A stretch of DNA of 64,000 nt from CAUSKK01 sp963532425 (GCA_963532425.1 CAUSKK010000013.1:7190-71189), one strand, 5' to 3'; positions 34,874 through 44,437 are shown, numbered from the stretch's first letter. Notes: generated from the sequence alone by a model not told the origin. A program made the numbers and translations.

Positions 34874-36679
34874 ATGACGACATTTCGTAGCCACTACTGC
34901 GCCCAGGTCAATGAGAGCCTGATTGGCGAAACCCTGCAGATTGCCGGCTGGGCCCGGCGCCGCCGCGACCACGGCGGGGTGATTTTCATCGACCTGCGCG
35001 ACCGTTCCGGCCTGGTGCAGGTGGTCATCGACCCGGACACCGCCGAGGCCTTCGCCCGGGCCGAGCAGGTGCGCAATGAATACTGTCTCAGCATTCGCGG
35101 CCGGGTGCGCGCCCGGCCGGCCGGCACCGAGAATGCCGAACTGACCAGCGGCAAGGTGGAGCTGCTGGCGCTGGAACTGGAGATTCTCTCCAAGTCCGAA
35201 GCGCTTCCCTTCCAGCTCGACGAGGACAATGTTTCCGAGGAAATCCGCCTGAAATACCGCACCATCGACCTGCGCCGCGAATCCATGCAGGCCAATTTGC
35301 TGCTGCGCGCCCGGGTGGCCTCGGCCCTGCGCCGCTATCTGGACGAGCACGGCTTCCTGGACATCGAAACGCCGATGCTGACCCGGGCCACCCCCGAGGG
35401 CGCCCGCGACTATCTGGTGCCGTCGCGCACCCACCCGGGCAAATTCTTCGCCCTGCCCCAGTCGCCCCAGCTGTTCAAGCAGCTGCTGATGATGAGCGGC
35501 TTCGACCGCTACTATCAAATCGTGCGCTGCTTCCGCGACGAGGATTTGCGCGCCGACCGCCAGCCGGAATTCACCCAGCTGGATATTGAGACCTCCTTCC
35601 TCGACGAGGAGGAAATCATGGCCCTGATGGAAACCATGATTCGCGGCGTCTTCAAGGAACAGCTCGGCGTTGAGCTCGGGCCCTTCCCGCGTCTGCCCTA
35701 CAGCGAGGCCATGCAGCGCTTCGGTTCGGACAAGCCCGATTTGCGCATTCCGCTGGAAATGGTGGACGTGGCCGATTTGGTGCGCGACAGCAATTTCAAA
35801 GTCTTTGCCAGCGTTGCCAGCGCGCCCAACCACCGGGTGGTGGCCCTGAGGGTGCCCAACGGCGGCCAGCTGACCCGCAAGGAAATCGACGATTACACCG
35901 CCTACGTCGGCCGCTACGGCGCCAAGGGCCTGGCCTATATCAAGGTCAATGACGCCGGCAGCGTGGCCGGTCTGCAGTCGCCCATCGTCAAAAACCTGAC
36001 CCGGGCCGGCGGCGAGGAGGGCGCGGTGGCCCTGGAAATCGTCCAGCGGCTCGGTGCCCAGAACGGCGATTTAATCTTCTTCGGCGCCGACCGGGCCAAA
36101 ATCGTCAATGACGCCATCGGTGCCCTGCGCATCAAGCTGGGCCTGGATTTGAACCTGCTCACCGGCCCCTGGGCGCCGCTGTGGGTGGTGGATTTCCCCA
36201 TGTTTGAATATGACGAGCAGGACGGCCGCTATTACTCCACCCACCACCCCTTCACCCAGCCGAAGGTGGACAACCTCGACGACCTGGACAGCAAGCCCGG
36301 CGAGGTGCTGTCCCGGGCCTATGACATGGTGCTGAACGGCACGGAAATTGGCGGCGGCTCCATCCGGATTCACCGGGAGGACATGCAGGAGCGCATCTTC
36401 AAGTCCCTGGGCATCGGCCCCGAGGAGGCCCAGGAGAAATTCGGCTTCCTGCTGACGGCGCTGAAATTCGGCTGCCCGCCCCATGGCGGCATGGCCTTCG
36501 GCCTCGACCGGCTAATCATGCTGATGGCCGGCGCCAAGTCCATTCGCGACGTGATGGCCTTCCCGAAAACCCAGACGGCCCAGGACCCGCTTACCGACGC
36601 CCCGGCCGAGGTCAGCGATGCGCAGCTGAAGGAGTTGCACATTCGTCGCGCTCCTTCTCCCCTGAAAGGCGAGAAGTAG
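34874..36679 (+). CDS. aspS: Aspartate--tRNA ligase
   Basis: 601 residues, bacterial type. The N-terminal anticodon-binding OB fold (about 15-105), class II catalytic core and GAD insertion are present. Class II motifs are readable: the motif 2 region RCFRDEDLRADRQPEFTQLD and motif 3 GMAFGLDRLIMLMAG. AAGGA precedes ATG 34874. The last dozen codons (RRAPSPLKGEK) are encoded by the first unit of a 48-bp tandem repeat that continues past the stop, so the C-terminus has been replaced or extended by the repeat. A terminator follows the repeats. Confidence 0.97.
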   Translation: MTTFRSHYCAQVNESLIGETLQIAGWARRRRDHGGVIFIDLRDRSGLVQVVIDPDTAEAFARAEQVRNEYCLSIRGRVRARPAGTENAELTSGKVELLALELEILSKSEALPFQLDEDNVSEEIRLKYRTIDLRRESMQANLLLRARVASALRRYLDEHGFLDIETPMLTRATPEGARDYLVPSRTHPGKFFALPQSPQLFKQLLMMSGFDRYYQIVRCFRDEDLRADRQPEFTQLDIETSFLDEEEIMALMETMIRGVFKEQLGVELGPFPRLPYSEAMQRFGSDKPDLRIPLEMVDVADLVRDSNFKVFASVASAPNHRVVALRVPNGGQLTRKEIDDYTAYVGRYGAKGLAYIKVNDAGSVAGLQSPIVKNLTRAGGEEGAVALEIVQRLGAQNGDLIFFGADRAKIVNDAIGALRIKLGLDLNLLTGPWAPLWVVDFPMFEYDEQDGRYYSTHHPFTQPKVDNLDDLDSKPGEVLSRAYDMVLNGTEIGGGSIRIHREDMQERIFKSLGIGPEEAQEKFGFLLTALKFGCPPHGGMAFGLDRLIMLMAGAKSIRDVMAFPKTQTAQDPLTDAPAEVSDAQLKELHIRRAPSPLKGEK

Positions 36680-36836
36680 CTTGACGGGGGGCGTCGCGCT
36701 CCTTCTCCCCTGAAAGGCGAGAAGTAGCTTGACGGGGGGGCGTCGCGCTCCTTCTCCCCTGAAAGGCGAGAAGTAGCTTGACGGGGGGCGCCGCGCTCCT
36801 TCTTCCCTCAAGGGCGAGAAGTTGCCCAACGGGCTA
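36644..36836 (+). repeat. Four tandem copies of a 48-bp repeat over the aspS 3' end
   Basis: Units start at 36644, 36692, 36741 and 36789; unit 2 has one extra G and unit 4 is diverged. Each contains CTTCTCCCCTGAAAGGCGAGAAG-type sequence, able to fold through CTTCTC/GAGAAG and CCT/AGG, so the array is a series of hairpins. Unit 1 is coding, the rest is not. Confidence 0.92.
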
Positions 36837-36847
36837 AACCCCATTGA

Positions 36848-36875
36848 AACCGCTTCCCAGGGGAGCGGTTTTTTT
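36848..36875 (+). terminator. aspS terminator
   Basis: AACCGCTTCC / GGGAGCGGTT hairpin (one T-G pair) followed by T5. Confidence 0.9.
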
Positions 36876-36887
36876 ATGGGCGGCTGC

Positions 36888-38548
36888 CGGAAGCGCTTCC
36901 CCCTAAACCCTGGGCTCGAAGCGCTTCGCTCTGAACAACCTTAAAAGAAGCGCTTCGGTTTCTCCGGCCGCCGGGAACGAAGCGCTTCGTTGAAAGTCCT
37001 ATTTTCCCAGTCAGAAGCGCTTTGCTCTAACCCCCGAGGCCGAAGCGCTCCCTTCTTCTAAGACAGCAGAAACACTTCCCCGGGCATCAAACCGAAGCAC
37101 TTCGGTTGCTAGCGGCAAGAGGCGGAAAAAAGCATCGGGGAAGCGCTTTACTCTGGAAACCCACAAAAGCCGGAAGCACTTCACCGCTGAAAGTCCAAAA
37201 TAAAGCCACTGGGCCGGCGGGCCGAAGCGCTCCCCTTTTCCCAAAGAATGAATAAAGGTTCCGGCTTAAAGCGCTTCGTTGAGAAATGTCCTTCAGAAAA
37301 GAAGCGCTTCCTGGGGAACCCCCGGCCCGGGCCATTACTTCCACAGACGACGAAGGCGAAGCGCTTCGGTTTCTCTGGCCGCCGGGAACGAAGCGCTTCC
37401 TTCTTTAACCGAGGCCAGCACAGCAATAGAACGTTTTGCACTGGCTGCCTCACCCTTGGCAGTGATAAAAGCCCCGGCCCGGTTTTGGTTGGAAGGGAAA
37501 GAAGCGCTTCGCCTCTGGGCTTTAAAACGCTTCCTCGGCCCGAAGCGCTTCGATTTAATCGCCGACGCTGGCCGGGTCGGCAATTTATCCCCCGCCAGAA
37601 ACTGAAAAAAACCCGGGCCGTCGGGGCGCCGCTATTTCCCAGCCGTCCGGGCGAAGCGCTTCGCTAAAAACGACTCGGGCCGGATAGCTAAAAACAACCG
37701 ACGCCGGGTCGGGAAAACCACTGGCCCCGGCCGCAGCGCTTCGGCTGCCAGCGGCCGGAAGCCGAAAAAACCACCGGGGAAGCGCTTTACTCTGGAAACC
37801 CACAAAAGCCGGAAGCGCTTCGCCGTTGAAAGCCTCAGAAGGCCACTGGGCCGGGGGAACGAAGCGCTTTGAGTTCGGCCCGAAGAGAGGCTCTCTAGCT
37901 GAAAGCCGGTGAAAAACGAAGCGCTTCGGTGGAGCTTACTGCGAAAGTAAAGCCACGACCGCCCGCGCCCGGCCGGGGCCAATCGTGTTTTTGTGAACAG
38001 GGGAAGCGCTTCCAACGGGAAAGCCAGCCAGGGGACGAAGCGCTTCCCCTTCTGGCCGCAACTGATGAATAGGACTAGCCGGGCCAAGGGCCGCCGCCGA
38101 GCAATGCCGAAGCGCTTCCCTCGGGAAAGCCGCATTCAAAGTGAGCCGGCGGGCCGGGGCGTCATCGTTCCGGCGGCGAAGCGCTTCCTTCTCTAAATCT
38201 AGGGTCGGCCCGGCAATAAACCCTTTTGCGCCCGCTGTTTCGGTCAAAACGACTCGGGCCGTAGGAGCACTTCTCCCGGCTCGCAAACCGAAGCGCTTCA
38301 TTAATTGGCCGGCGCCGGCTAAAGACGAGAAGAAGCGCTTCCCCCGGCGAAAAGGAAAGCCGGCCCCGGTCGCAGCGCTTCGGTTACAGCGTCGGTTCGG
38401 ACGTTTTCCCGGGGCCCCGGGGCCGCGCTTTTTATCTGGCCAGCGGGACGAACGGCCGTCGCGCTTCCCCTTTTCCCAAAAGACAAATCAAGAGGCCCCG
38501 GCCCGAAGCGCTTCGGTTTTAGCTCGTGCGATGGTCCGAAGCGCTTCG
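36888..38548. repeat. GAAGCGCTTC array (block 4)
   Basis: About 1.66 kb without a credible gene between aspS and the convergent secreted-protein gene. Exact and one-off palindromes recur every 20-80 bp. Larger segments are duplicated: about 37095-37225 and 37735-37860 share gcgctttactctggaaaccc and its surroundings, and a GGTTTCTCYGGCCGCCGGGA unit with its following motif occurs near 36957 and 37367. The frames here have no ribosome binding sites and consist of motif translations. Confidence 0.85.
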
Positions 38549-38576
38549 GTTTCAGCGCCCCGGCGGCGGCGCGGGC

Positions 38577-38604
38577 ACAAAAAAGCCGCCCTTACGGACG
38601 GCTT
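38577..38604 (-). terminator. Terminator of the 38.6-kb secreted-protein gene
   Basis: Minus-strand AGCCGTCC GTAA GGGCGGCT stem with one mismatch, followed by a T run. Confidence 0.82.
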
Positions 38605-38622
38605 CGCCGGGTGGCGAGTGGA

Positions 38623-39336
38623 CTAATCGTCGATGCTCAGGCCGTTTTCGGTCAGATGGATTTTGTCCACCGGTACCTTGGTCATGTCCTCCAGGGCGTT
38701 TTTGGCGGCGGCCTGGGCGGCCGGGAAATTATCGTCGGGAACATTGGGAATGATGCCCTGATGACCACCGAGCACCACCAGCATCTGGGTGCCAATCATG
38801 ACGGCCTGCAAATAGGCCTCCTTCTTGGTGGCCGCGGCCACCTGCTCATAGGCGCCGGGGTTGGCCAGCAGGGCCGCCGCAAACTGCTTTTCCACCTGCT
38901 CGGTGATTTTGTCGAGGGCGTCGGCCTGGCTCTGCGGGGTGAGCGCTGTGTTGTGGTAGGTGTGATAGTTGGCGATGAGGAAATGGGCGAAGGCCGCCGC
39001 CAGCGTCCGGTCGGAGGGCTTCTCCACATCGCTGTCATAGTAGTTGTAGAGCTGAATGTAGAGCTGCTGGGCCTGTTCCCGGTGGTCGGCGGGGAAATGC
39101 TGGGCCAGGGTCTTGGCCATGCTTTCCACCTCGGCGCTGCTGACCTTGATTTCCGGCAGCGTTTGCAGCCGTTCCGCTGCCTGGGGCGTGGCCGGTTCGG
39201 CGGCGGCACTCTGGGCCAACGGCTTGGCGTCGCCGCCGTAGGCGAAGGAACTGGTCATCATTGCGCCCAAATCCGGGGAGAACTGGGCGGAAACGGTGGT
39301 GGCGGCCAGGAAGGCCATGAGTAGCAGTTTTTTCAT
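38623..39336 (-). CDS. Secreted protein of unknown function (DUF6683-like)
   Basis: 237 residues. A signal peptide (KKLLLMAFLAATTVSA, cut near residue 17) is followed by a helical body with MAKTLAQHFPADHREQAQQL, AAAFAHFLIANYHTYHN and AVMIGTQMLVVLGGHQG, which resembles DUF6683 proteins in pattern. No catalytic motif is visible. AAGGA precedes the ATG. Its own terminator and the 84-bp gap to proA suggest an independent unit. Confidence 0.72.
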   Translation of the reverse strand: MKKLLLMAFLAATTVSAQFSPDLGAMMTSSFAYGGDAKPLAQSAAAEPATPQAAERLQTLPEIKVSSAEVESMAKTLAQHFPADHREQAQQLYIQLYNYYDSDVEKPSDRTLAAAFAHFLIANYHTYHNTALTPQSQADALDKITEQVEKQFAAALLANPGAYEQVAAATKKEAYLQAVMIGTQMLVVLGGHQGIIPNVPDDNFPAAQAAAKNALEDMTKVPVDKIHLTENGLSIDD

Positions 39337-39420
39337 CGTTTTTCCTTGATTTAGGGAAGGGGCGACCGGCGAACGCGGCCGGCCGCTGGGCCATTATGGC
39401 CCCATTACCGCAGAAAAGAT

Positions 39421-40680
39421 TTAGCCCCGCACCTGGCCGCTGCCGCGCACGTAGAACTTGCTGCTGGTCAGGGCCTCCAGCCCCATGGGCCCCCGGGCGT
39501 GCATCTTCTGGGTGGAAATGCCGATTTCGGCGCCGAGGCCGAAGACAAAGCCATCGGTGAAGCGGGTGGAGGCATTGACATAGACCACCGCCGCGTCCAC
39601 CTCCTCCTGAAAGCGCCGGGCCCGGTCGAGGTCGCGGGTGAGAATGGCCTCGGAATGGCCGCTGCCGTGGCGGTTAATCCAGCTGATGGCGTCGTCCAGC
39701 TCGTCCACCACCGCCACCGCCAGCACGTAATCGAGAAACTCGGTGTCATAGTCGGCGGCCGTGGCCGGAATGGCCGTGGGCAGCCAGGCCCGGGCGCGGT
39801 CGTCGGCGCGCAGCTGCACCGGGTGCACCGCGTCCAGGGCCGCCGCCAGGCCGGGAAGGAAGCGCTCGGCCTCGGCCCGGTGCACCAGCAGCGTTTCCAC
39901 CGCGTTGCAGACGCTGGGCCGCTGGGTTTTGGCATTGACCACCACGCGCGTCGCCAGAGCCAAATCGGCGCCGGCGTCCACATAGATATGCACGTTGCCG
40001 ACGCCGGTTTCGATGACCGGCACCCGGGCCTCATTTTTCACCGTGGCGATGAGCTGGGCGCCGCCGCGCGGAATCAGCACATCCACCCAGTCCCGGGCCC
40101 GCATCAGCGCCGCCGCCGTGGCCCGGTCGCCGTCGGCCAGCAGCTGCACCGCATCGGCGGGCAGACCGGCCGCCGTCAGCGTCGCCCGGATAACCGCCAC
40201 CAGCGCCCGGTTGCTGGCCTGGGCATCGCTGCCGCCGCGCAGAATGATGGTGTTGCCGGTTTTGAAGGCGAGGGCGAAGGCATCGACGGCCACGTTCGGC
40301 CGGCTCTCAAATATCATCGCCACCACCCCCAGCGGCACGCGTTTTTGCAGGATTTCCAGGCCGTCGGCGCTGGTGTGGCCGCCGAGAACGGTGCCGATGG
40401 GGTCGGCCAGGGCCGCCACCGCCTCCACGCCGGCGGCGAGGGCGTCGATGCGGCCGGCGTCGAGACGCAGCCGGTCGAGCATCACCGTTTCCCGGCCGTT
40501 GGCCGTGGCCCGGGCCAGGTCCTCTTGGTTGGCGGCCAGCAGGGCCGGGGTGGCGGCGCGCAGGGCCGGAGCCAGGGCGCGCAGCAGGCTATTTTTCGTG
40601 GCCGTGTCGAGCCGGGCCAGCTGGGGGGCCACCGTCCGGGCCCGTTGGCCGTACTGGGCAATCCATTTTTCCGGGGTCAT
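39421..40680 (-). CDS. proA: Glutamate-5-semialdehyde dehydrogenase
   Basis: 419 residues. ProA reduces glutamyl-5-phosphate with NADPH in proline synthesis. The catalytic Cys is in QRPSVCNAVETLL, with cofactor and substrate segments FESRPNVAVDAFALAFKTGN and LIPRGGAQLI. The C-terminal GLGAEIGISTQKMHARGPMG is diagnostic. It starts one base after the proB stop codon, so the two are co-translated. Confidence 0.97.
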   Translation of the reverse strand: MTPEKWIAQYGQRARTVAPQLARLDTATKNSLLRALAPALRAATPALLAANQEDLARATANGRETVMLDRLRLDAGRIDALAAGVEAVAALADPIGTVLGGHTSADGLEILQKRVPLGVVAMIFESRPNVAVDAFALAFKTGNTIILRGGSDAQASNRALVAVIRATLTAAGLPADAVQLLADGDRATAAALMRARDWVDVLIPRGGAQLIATVKNEARVPVIETGVGNVHIYVDAGADLALATRVVVNAKTQRPSVCNAVETLLVHRAEAERFLPGLAAALDAVHPVQLRADDRARAWLPTAIPATAADYDTEFLDYVLAVAVVDELDDAISWINRHGSGHSEAILTRDLDRARRFQEEVDAAVVYVNASTRFTDGFVFGLGAEIGISTQKMHARGPMGLEALTSSKFYVRGSGQVRG

Positions 40681-40681
40681 G

Positions 40682-41488
40682 TCAGTTCTCCTTGTTATTC
40701 ACAAACCAGGTGCCGAGCGCTTCGCCGTCGAGGACGCGCAGCAGGTCGCGGGGCTGGGCGCCGTTGAGCAGCACCATCTGCCGATTCTCGGCCAGCAGCA
40801 TTCGGGCACAGCGCACCTTGCTGGCCATGCCGCCGGTGCCGTGGCGACTGCCGCTGCCGCCGGCGGCCGCTTCGATGGCCGCGTCAATCACGCTCACCCG
40901 CTCCAGCCGCCGGGCGCCGGGCTCCTGGGGCGGCCGGTCATAGAGGCCGTCGATGTCGGACAGCATCAGCAGCAGGTCGGCGTCGATGATGTGGGCCACC
41001 AGCGCCGAGAGCTGGTCGTTGTCGCCGAATTTGGTGCGATGGTCCATTTCCTCCACGCTGACGGCGTCGTTCTCATTGACGATGGGCAGAACGTCGAGGG
41101 CGCGCAGGCTGGCGAGGGCATTGCGGACGTTGGCCAGGCTGGTGGGAAATTCCACCACGTCCCGGGTCAGCAGCAGCTGGGAAACGCGCTGCTGGTAGTG
41201 GCCGAAGAGCTGGCTGTAGAGATTCATCAGCGCCACCTGGCCGACGCTGGAAATGGCCTGCTGCCGGGCAATGTCCGCCGGCCGCCGGTCGAGGCCGAGC
41301 AGATTGAGGCCAAAGCCCATGGCGCCGGAGGAGACCAGCACCACTTCGAGGCCGCGCCGGCGCAGGGCGCTGAGGGCGAAGGCGAGGGCGTCCATTCGTT
41401 CCAGACGGATACTCTGGTCGGCCGCCACCAGGGTGCTGGTGCCCACCTTGACCACCAGCCGCCGCACCGAGGCAAAATCACGTTGCAT
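40682..41488 (-). CDS. proB: Glutamate 5-kinase, short form without PUA domain
   Basis: 268 residues. ProB phosphorylates glutamate, the feedback-controlled first step of proline synthesis. The amino-acid-kinase fold is complete: VVKVGTSTLV, LVSSGAMGFG, VNENDAVSVEE, FGDNDQLSALVA and the GTGGMASKV ATP-site loop. E. coli ProB has about 100 further residues forming a PUA domain; here the protein ends after the kinase domain (GTWFVNNKEN). Short forms are known, mostly in other lineages. It precedes proA. Confidence 0.95.
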   Translation of the reverse strand: MQRDFASVRRLVVKVGTSTLVAADQSIRLERMDALAFALSALRRRGLEVVLVSSGAMGFGLNLLGLDRRPADIARQQAISSVGQVALMNLYSQLFGHYQQRVSQLLLTRDVVEFPTSLANVRNALASLRALDVLPIVNENDAVSVEEMDHRTKFGDNDQLSALVAHIIDADLLLMLSDIDGLYDRPPQEPGARRLERVSVIDAAIEAAAGGSGSRHGTGGMASKVRCARMLLAENRQMVLLNGAQPRDLLRVLDGEALGTWFVNNKEN

Positions 41489-41608
41489 GGGAATTCTCCT
41501 GAAGATTCGGCTCTTCAGCCTAGCACAGGCCGGGAAGCGCTTCCCCCTAATAAATAAGGACTTTCTCTCCGCCCCCGACGGCCGGCGGTTGGATGATTTT
41601 TCCGTAAA

Positions 41609-41637
41609 TTGTGCTGGCCCGGCGCCACCGCTAAAAT
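41609..41637 (+). promoter_or_regulatory. Sigma-70-like promoter of the mannose PTS operon
   Basis: TTGTGC (41609-41614), an exact 17-bp spacer and TAAAAT (41632-41637). The start of transcription would fall at about 41644, at the base of a large leader hairpin. Confidence 0.6.
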
Positions 41638-41644
41638 CCCTTCG

Positions 41645-41682
41645 GACAGGGCCCGCCCGGGCTAAAGGCGGCTGCCCCTGTC
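41645..41682 (+). promoter_or_regulatory. 5' leader hairpin of the mannose PTS mRNA
   Basis: GACAGGG (41645-41651) pairs with CCCTGTC (41676-41682), and inside it CCGCC (41653-41657) pairs with GGCGG (41667-41671). No T run follows, so it is not a terminator. Located at the predicted 5' end, it could protect the mRNA or be a control element. Confidence 0.5.
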
Positions 41683-41722
41683 GCCCTTGCTTCTATAGCT
41701 TCGACAACTAAAGGATTTGGAA

Positions 41723-42760
41723 ATGACAATAGCGGTTGTGATTACTACCCACGGTCAGGCGGCGCCGGCCCTGCTGGCGACCACCGAGATGATTATTGGC
41801 ACCCAGGACAATGTGGCCTGCGTGGATTTTGTGCCGGGCGAGAATGGCGAGGTGCTGGCCGGCAAAATTCGCCAGCGCCTGGCCGACCTGGACCTTTCCC
41901 AGGGTCTGCTGCTGATGGTGGACCTGTGGGGCGGCACCCCCTTCAATACCGCCAACGGCCTGGCCCGGGAAAATGAGAATTTTGAAGTGGTTACCGGCGT
42001 CAGCGTGCCCATGCTGATTTCCGTGCTCTCCGGCCGGGACGAGGTCAGCGGCCTGGCCCAGCTGGCGGAAATGGCCGTCTGCGATGGCCGCGACGGCGTC
42101 CGCGCCCTGAAAACCCAAGTGAACAGCGAAACCAGTAGCCCGGCGGCCCCGGCCCCGGCGCCCACCCCGGCTCCGGCCGCCCCCGCTAGCGAAGGGCCAA
42201 TCGACGAGGAGACCCAGCGGCTGCGCGCCGAGGCCTCGGCCCGGGTCAAGGACGGCCCGCACATGCAGTTCGGCCTCTGGCGCATCGACGACCGGCTCAT
42301 TCACGGCCAGGTGGCCACGCGCTGGACCAAGGAAACCGGCGTCAATCGCATCATTGTGGTTAGCGACACGGTGGCCGCCGATAAAACCCGCAGCACCATG
42401 CTGAAGCAGGCGGTGCCGCCGGGGGTTACAGCCCACGTGGTCAGCGTGGACAAGATGATGCGCGTCTACAACAACCCAAGCTACGCCCACGACCGGGTCA
42501 TGCTGCTCTTCACCAACCCCAGCGACGCCCTGGAACTGGTGCGCCGGGGCGTGCCCATTAAGTCCATCAACATCGGCGGCATGGCCTACAAGGAGGGCCG
42601 CACCATGCTGGACACCTCCGTGTCCGTCGATGAGAAGGACGTGGCCGCCTTCCGCGAGCTGGACAGCAAGGGCATTGAACTGGAGGTGCGCAAGGTGGCC
42701 TCCGACCGCAAGGTGCCGGTGCTGCAGCTCATCGCCGAAAAATACCAACCCAAACCCTAA
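41723..42760 (+). CDS. manX: PTS mannose-family IIAB subunit
   Basis: 345 residues from ATG 41723, with AAGGA at 41711-41715. The IIA domain (about 1-130) carries the phosphorylated His10 in VVITTHGQAAPALL. An Ala/Pro-rich linker (APAPAPTPAPAAPAS) leads to the IIB domain (about 185-345), with active His in LWRIDDRLIHGQVATRW. The protein passes phosphate from HPr to sugar entering through IIC/IID. The sugar (mannose, glucose or amino sugar) is not fixed by sequence, but manA downstream supports mannose. First gene of manXYZ. Confidence 0.95.
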   Translation: MTIAVVITTHGQAAPALLATTEMIIGTQDNVACVDFVPGENGEVLAGKIRQRLADLDLSQGLLLMVDLWGGTPFNTANGLARENENFEVVTGVSVPMLISVLSGRDEVSGLAQLAEMAVCDGRDGVRALKTQVNSETSSPAAPAPAPTPAPAAPASEGPIDEETQRLRAEASARVKDGPHMQFGLWRIDDRLIHGQVATRWTKETGVNRIIVVSDTVAADKTRSTMLKQAVPPGVTAHVVSVDKMMRVYNNPSYAHDRVMLLFTNPSDALELVRRGVPIKSINIGGMAYKEGRTMLDTSVSVDEKDVAAFRELDSKGIELEVRKVASDRKVPVLQLIAEKYQPKP

Positions 42761-42772
42761 CGGAGCTTTCCC

Positions 42773-43579
42773 ATGGAATTTTCAACGCTACAACTGCTGC
42801 TGGTCTTTCTCACCAGCTGTCTCATTGGCATGGGCGCGGTGCTCGATGAATTTCAGACCCACCGCCCGCTGATTGCCTGCACCCTCACCGGCCTGGCCCT
42901 GGGCGATATGACCAGCGGCATCATGGTCGGTGGCTCCCTGGAGGTCATCGCCCTGGGCTGGATGAACATCGGCGCCTCCATCGCCCCGGACGCGGCCCTG
43001 ACCTCGGTGATTTCCACCATTCTCGTAATTGGTGCCAAGCAGGACATTAACGCCGCCATCGGCTATGCCACTCCACTGGCCGCCGCCGGCCAGGTGCTGA
43101 CCGTCATCGTGCGGACGCTGGCCGTGGGGGTGCAACACGCCGCCGACCGGGCCATTAACCGCGGCAGCCTGCGCACCATTAGCTATCTGCACCTGGGCGC
43201 TCTACTGATGCAGGCCATGCGCGTGGCCATTCCGGCGCTGGTGCTGGCCCTAACCATCGGTTCCAACACCATTCAGCAGATGCTCAACAGCATTCCCGAT
43301 GTGGTAACCAGCGGCCTGAGCGTCGGCGGCGGCATGGTGGTAGCGGTCGGTTACGCCATGGTCATCAATATGATGTGGGCGTCGCACCTGAAGATGTTCT
43401 TCTTCCTCGGCTTCGTGGTGGCCGGCTACTCCCAGTACAACCTGGTGGCCCTGGGCATCATCGGCCTAGCCCTGGCCTATTTCTACATTCACATTCATCC
43501 CAAATACAACAGGGCCGCCGGCGGCGCCGCCGTGGCCCCCAGTCCAGCCGCCAACCGTCTGGACGACCAACTGGACTAG
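42773..43579 (+). CDS. manY: PTS mannose-family IIC subunit
   Basis: 268 residues, mostly membrane-spanning. Typical sequence is LTGLALGDMTSGIMVGGSLE, VIALGWMNIGASIAPDAALT and VVTSGLSVGGGMVVAVGYAM. It forms the transport channel with IID. It follows manX by 12 bp and precedes manZ by 9 bp. The C-terminal tail is Ala/Pro-rich, a mild extension. Confidence 0.95.
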   Translation: MEFSTLQLLLVFLTSCLIGMGAVLDEFQTHRPLIACTLTGLALGDMTSGIMVGGSLEVIALGWMNIGASIAPDAALTSVISTILVIGAKQDINAAIGYATPLAAAGQVLTVIVRTLAVGVQHAADRAINRGSLRTISYLHLGALLMQAMRVAIPALVLALTIGSNTIQQMLNSIPDVVTSGLSVGGGMVVAVGYAMVINMMWASHLKMFFFLGFVVAGYSQYNLVALGIIGLALAYFYIHIHPKYNRAAGGAAVAPSPAANRLDDQLD

Positions 43580-43588
43580 GAGCGCCCC

Positions 43589-44437
43589 ATGGAAAATAAA
43601 CAAGTAAAACTGACCAAAGCCGACATTAACGCCTGTTTTGTGCGTTCCAACCTGCTGCAGGGCTCCTGGAACTTTGAACGGATGCAGGCCCTGGGCTACG
43701 CCTTCGGCATGGTGCCGGCCATTCGCCGCCTCTATCCGGAAGGTAGCCAGGAACGCAAGGACGCCATTAAGCGCCACCTGGAGTTCTATAACACCCAGCC
43801 CTTCATGACCGCGCCCATTCTCGGCGTAAACCTGGCCATGGAGGAGCAGCGCGCCAACGGGGCCCCCATTGACGATGCGGCCATCAACGGCATGAAGGTG
43901 GGCCTGATGGGGCCGCTGGCCGGCGTCGGCGACCCGATTTTCTGGGGCACGCTGCGGCCGATTCTGGCCCTTCTTGGCGCGAACCTGGCGCTGGTGAAAG
44001 ATGAGGCCGGCCGCGTCATCAGCGGCAATATCCTCGGCCCCATCTTCTTCTTCCTCGCCTTTAACCTGGTGCGCCTCGGCTTCCGCTACTGGGGTATCCA
44101 CTACGGCTACCGCAAGGGCATGGAAATCGTTTCGGACATGGGCAGCGGCATTCTGCAGAAACTGACCGAAGCCGCTTCCATTCTCGGCCTCTTCATCATG
44201 GGGGCGCTGGTGGTGCGCTGGACGACCATTAACATTGCCCTCAGCTTTTCCACCGCCGAGGGCCAGCCGCCCATCAAGCTGCAGGGGATGCTGGACAACC
44301 TGTTGCACGGTCTGCCGGCCCTGGGTCTAACCTTCCTCTGCATGTACCTGCTGAAGAAGGGGGTGAACGCGCTCTTGCTCATCTTCGCCCTCTTCGGCCT
44401 CGGCATTCTTGGCTACTGGCTGAAAATCCTGGCCTGA
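43589..44437 (+). CDS. manZ: PTS mannose-family IID subunit
   Basis: 282 residues. The N-terminus (LTKADINACFVRSNLLQGSW, NFERMQALGYAFGMVPAI) and GLMGPLAGVGDPIFWGTLRP are IID hallmarks. C-terminal membrane segments end at LGILGYWLKILA. Together with IIC it translocates sugar. A strong terminator follows. Confidence 0.95.
   Translation: MENKQVKLTKADINACFVRSNLLQGSWNFERMQALGYAFGMVPAIRRLYPEGSQERKDAIKRHLEFYNTQPFMTAPILGVNLAMEEQRANGAPIDDAAINGMKVGLMGPLAGVGDPIFWGTLRPILALLGANLALVKDEAGRVISGNILGPIFFFLAFNLVRLGFRYWGIHYGYRKGMEIVSDMGSGILQKLTEAASILGLFIMGALVVRWTTINIALSFSTAEGQPPIKLQGMLDNLLHGLPALGLTFLCMYLLKKGVNALLLIFALFGLGILGYWLKILA

Noticed and set aside
37248..38135. Several 80-167-residue open frames in block 4
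   Set aside because: They overlap on both strands, have no ribosome binding sites and mostly repeat motif translations such as EALRS, KRFG and SASV.
42853..44406. Minus-strand frames over manY and manZ
   Set aside because: They are antisense to clear PTS subunits and show no family pattern.
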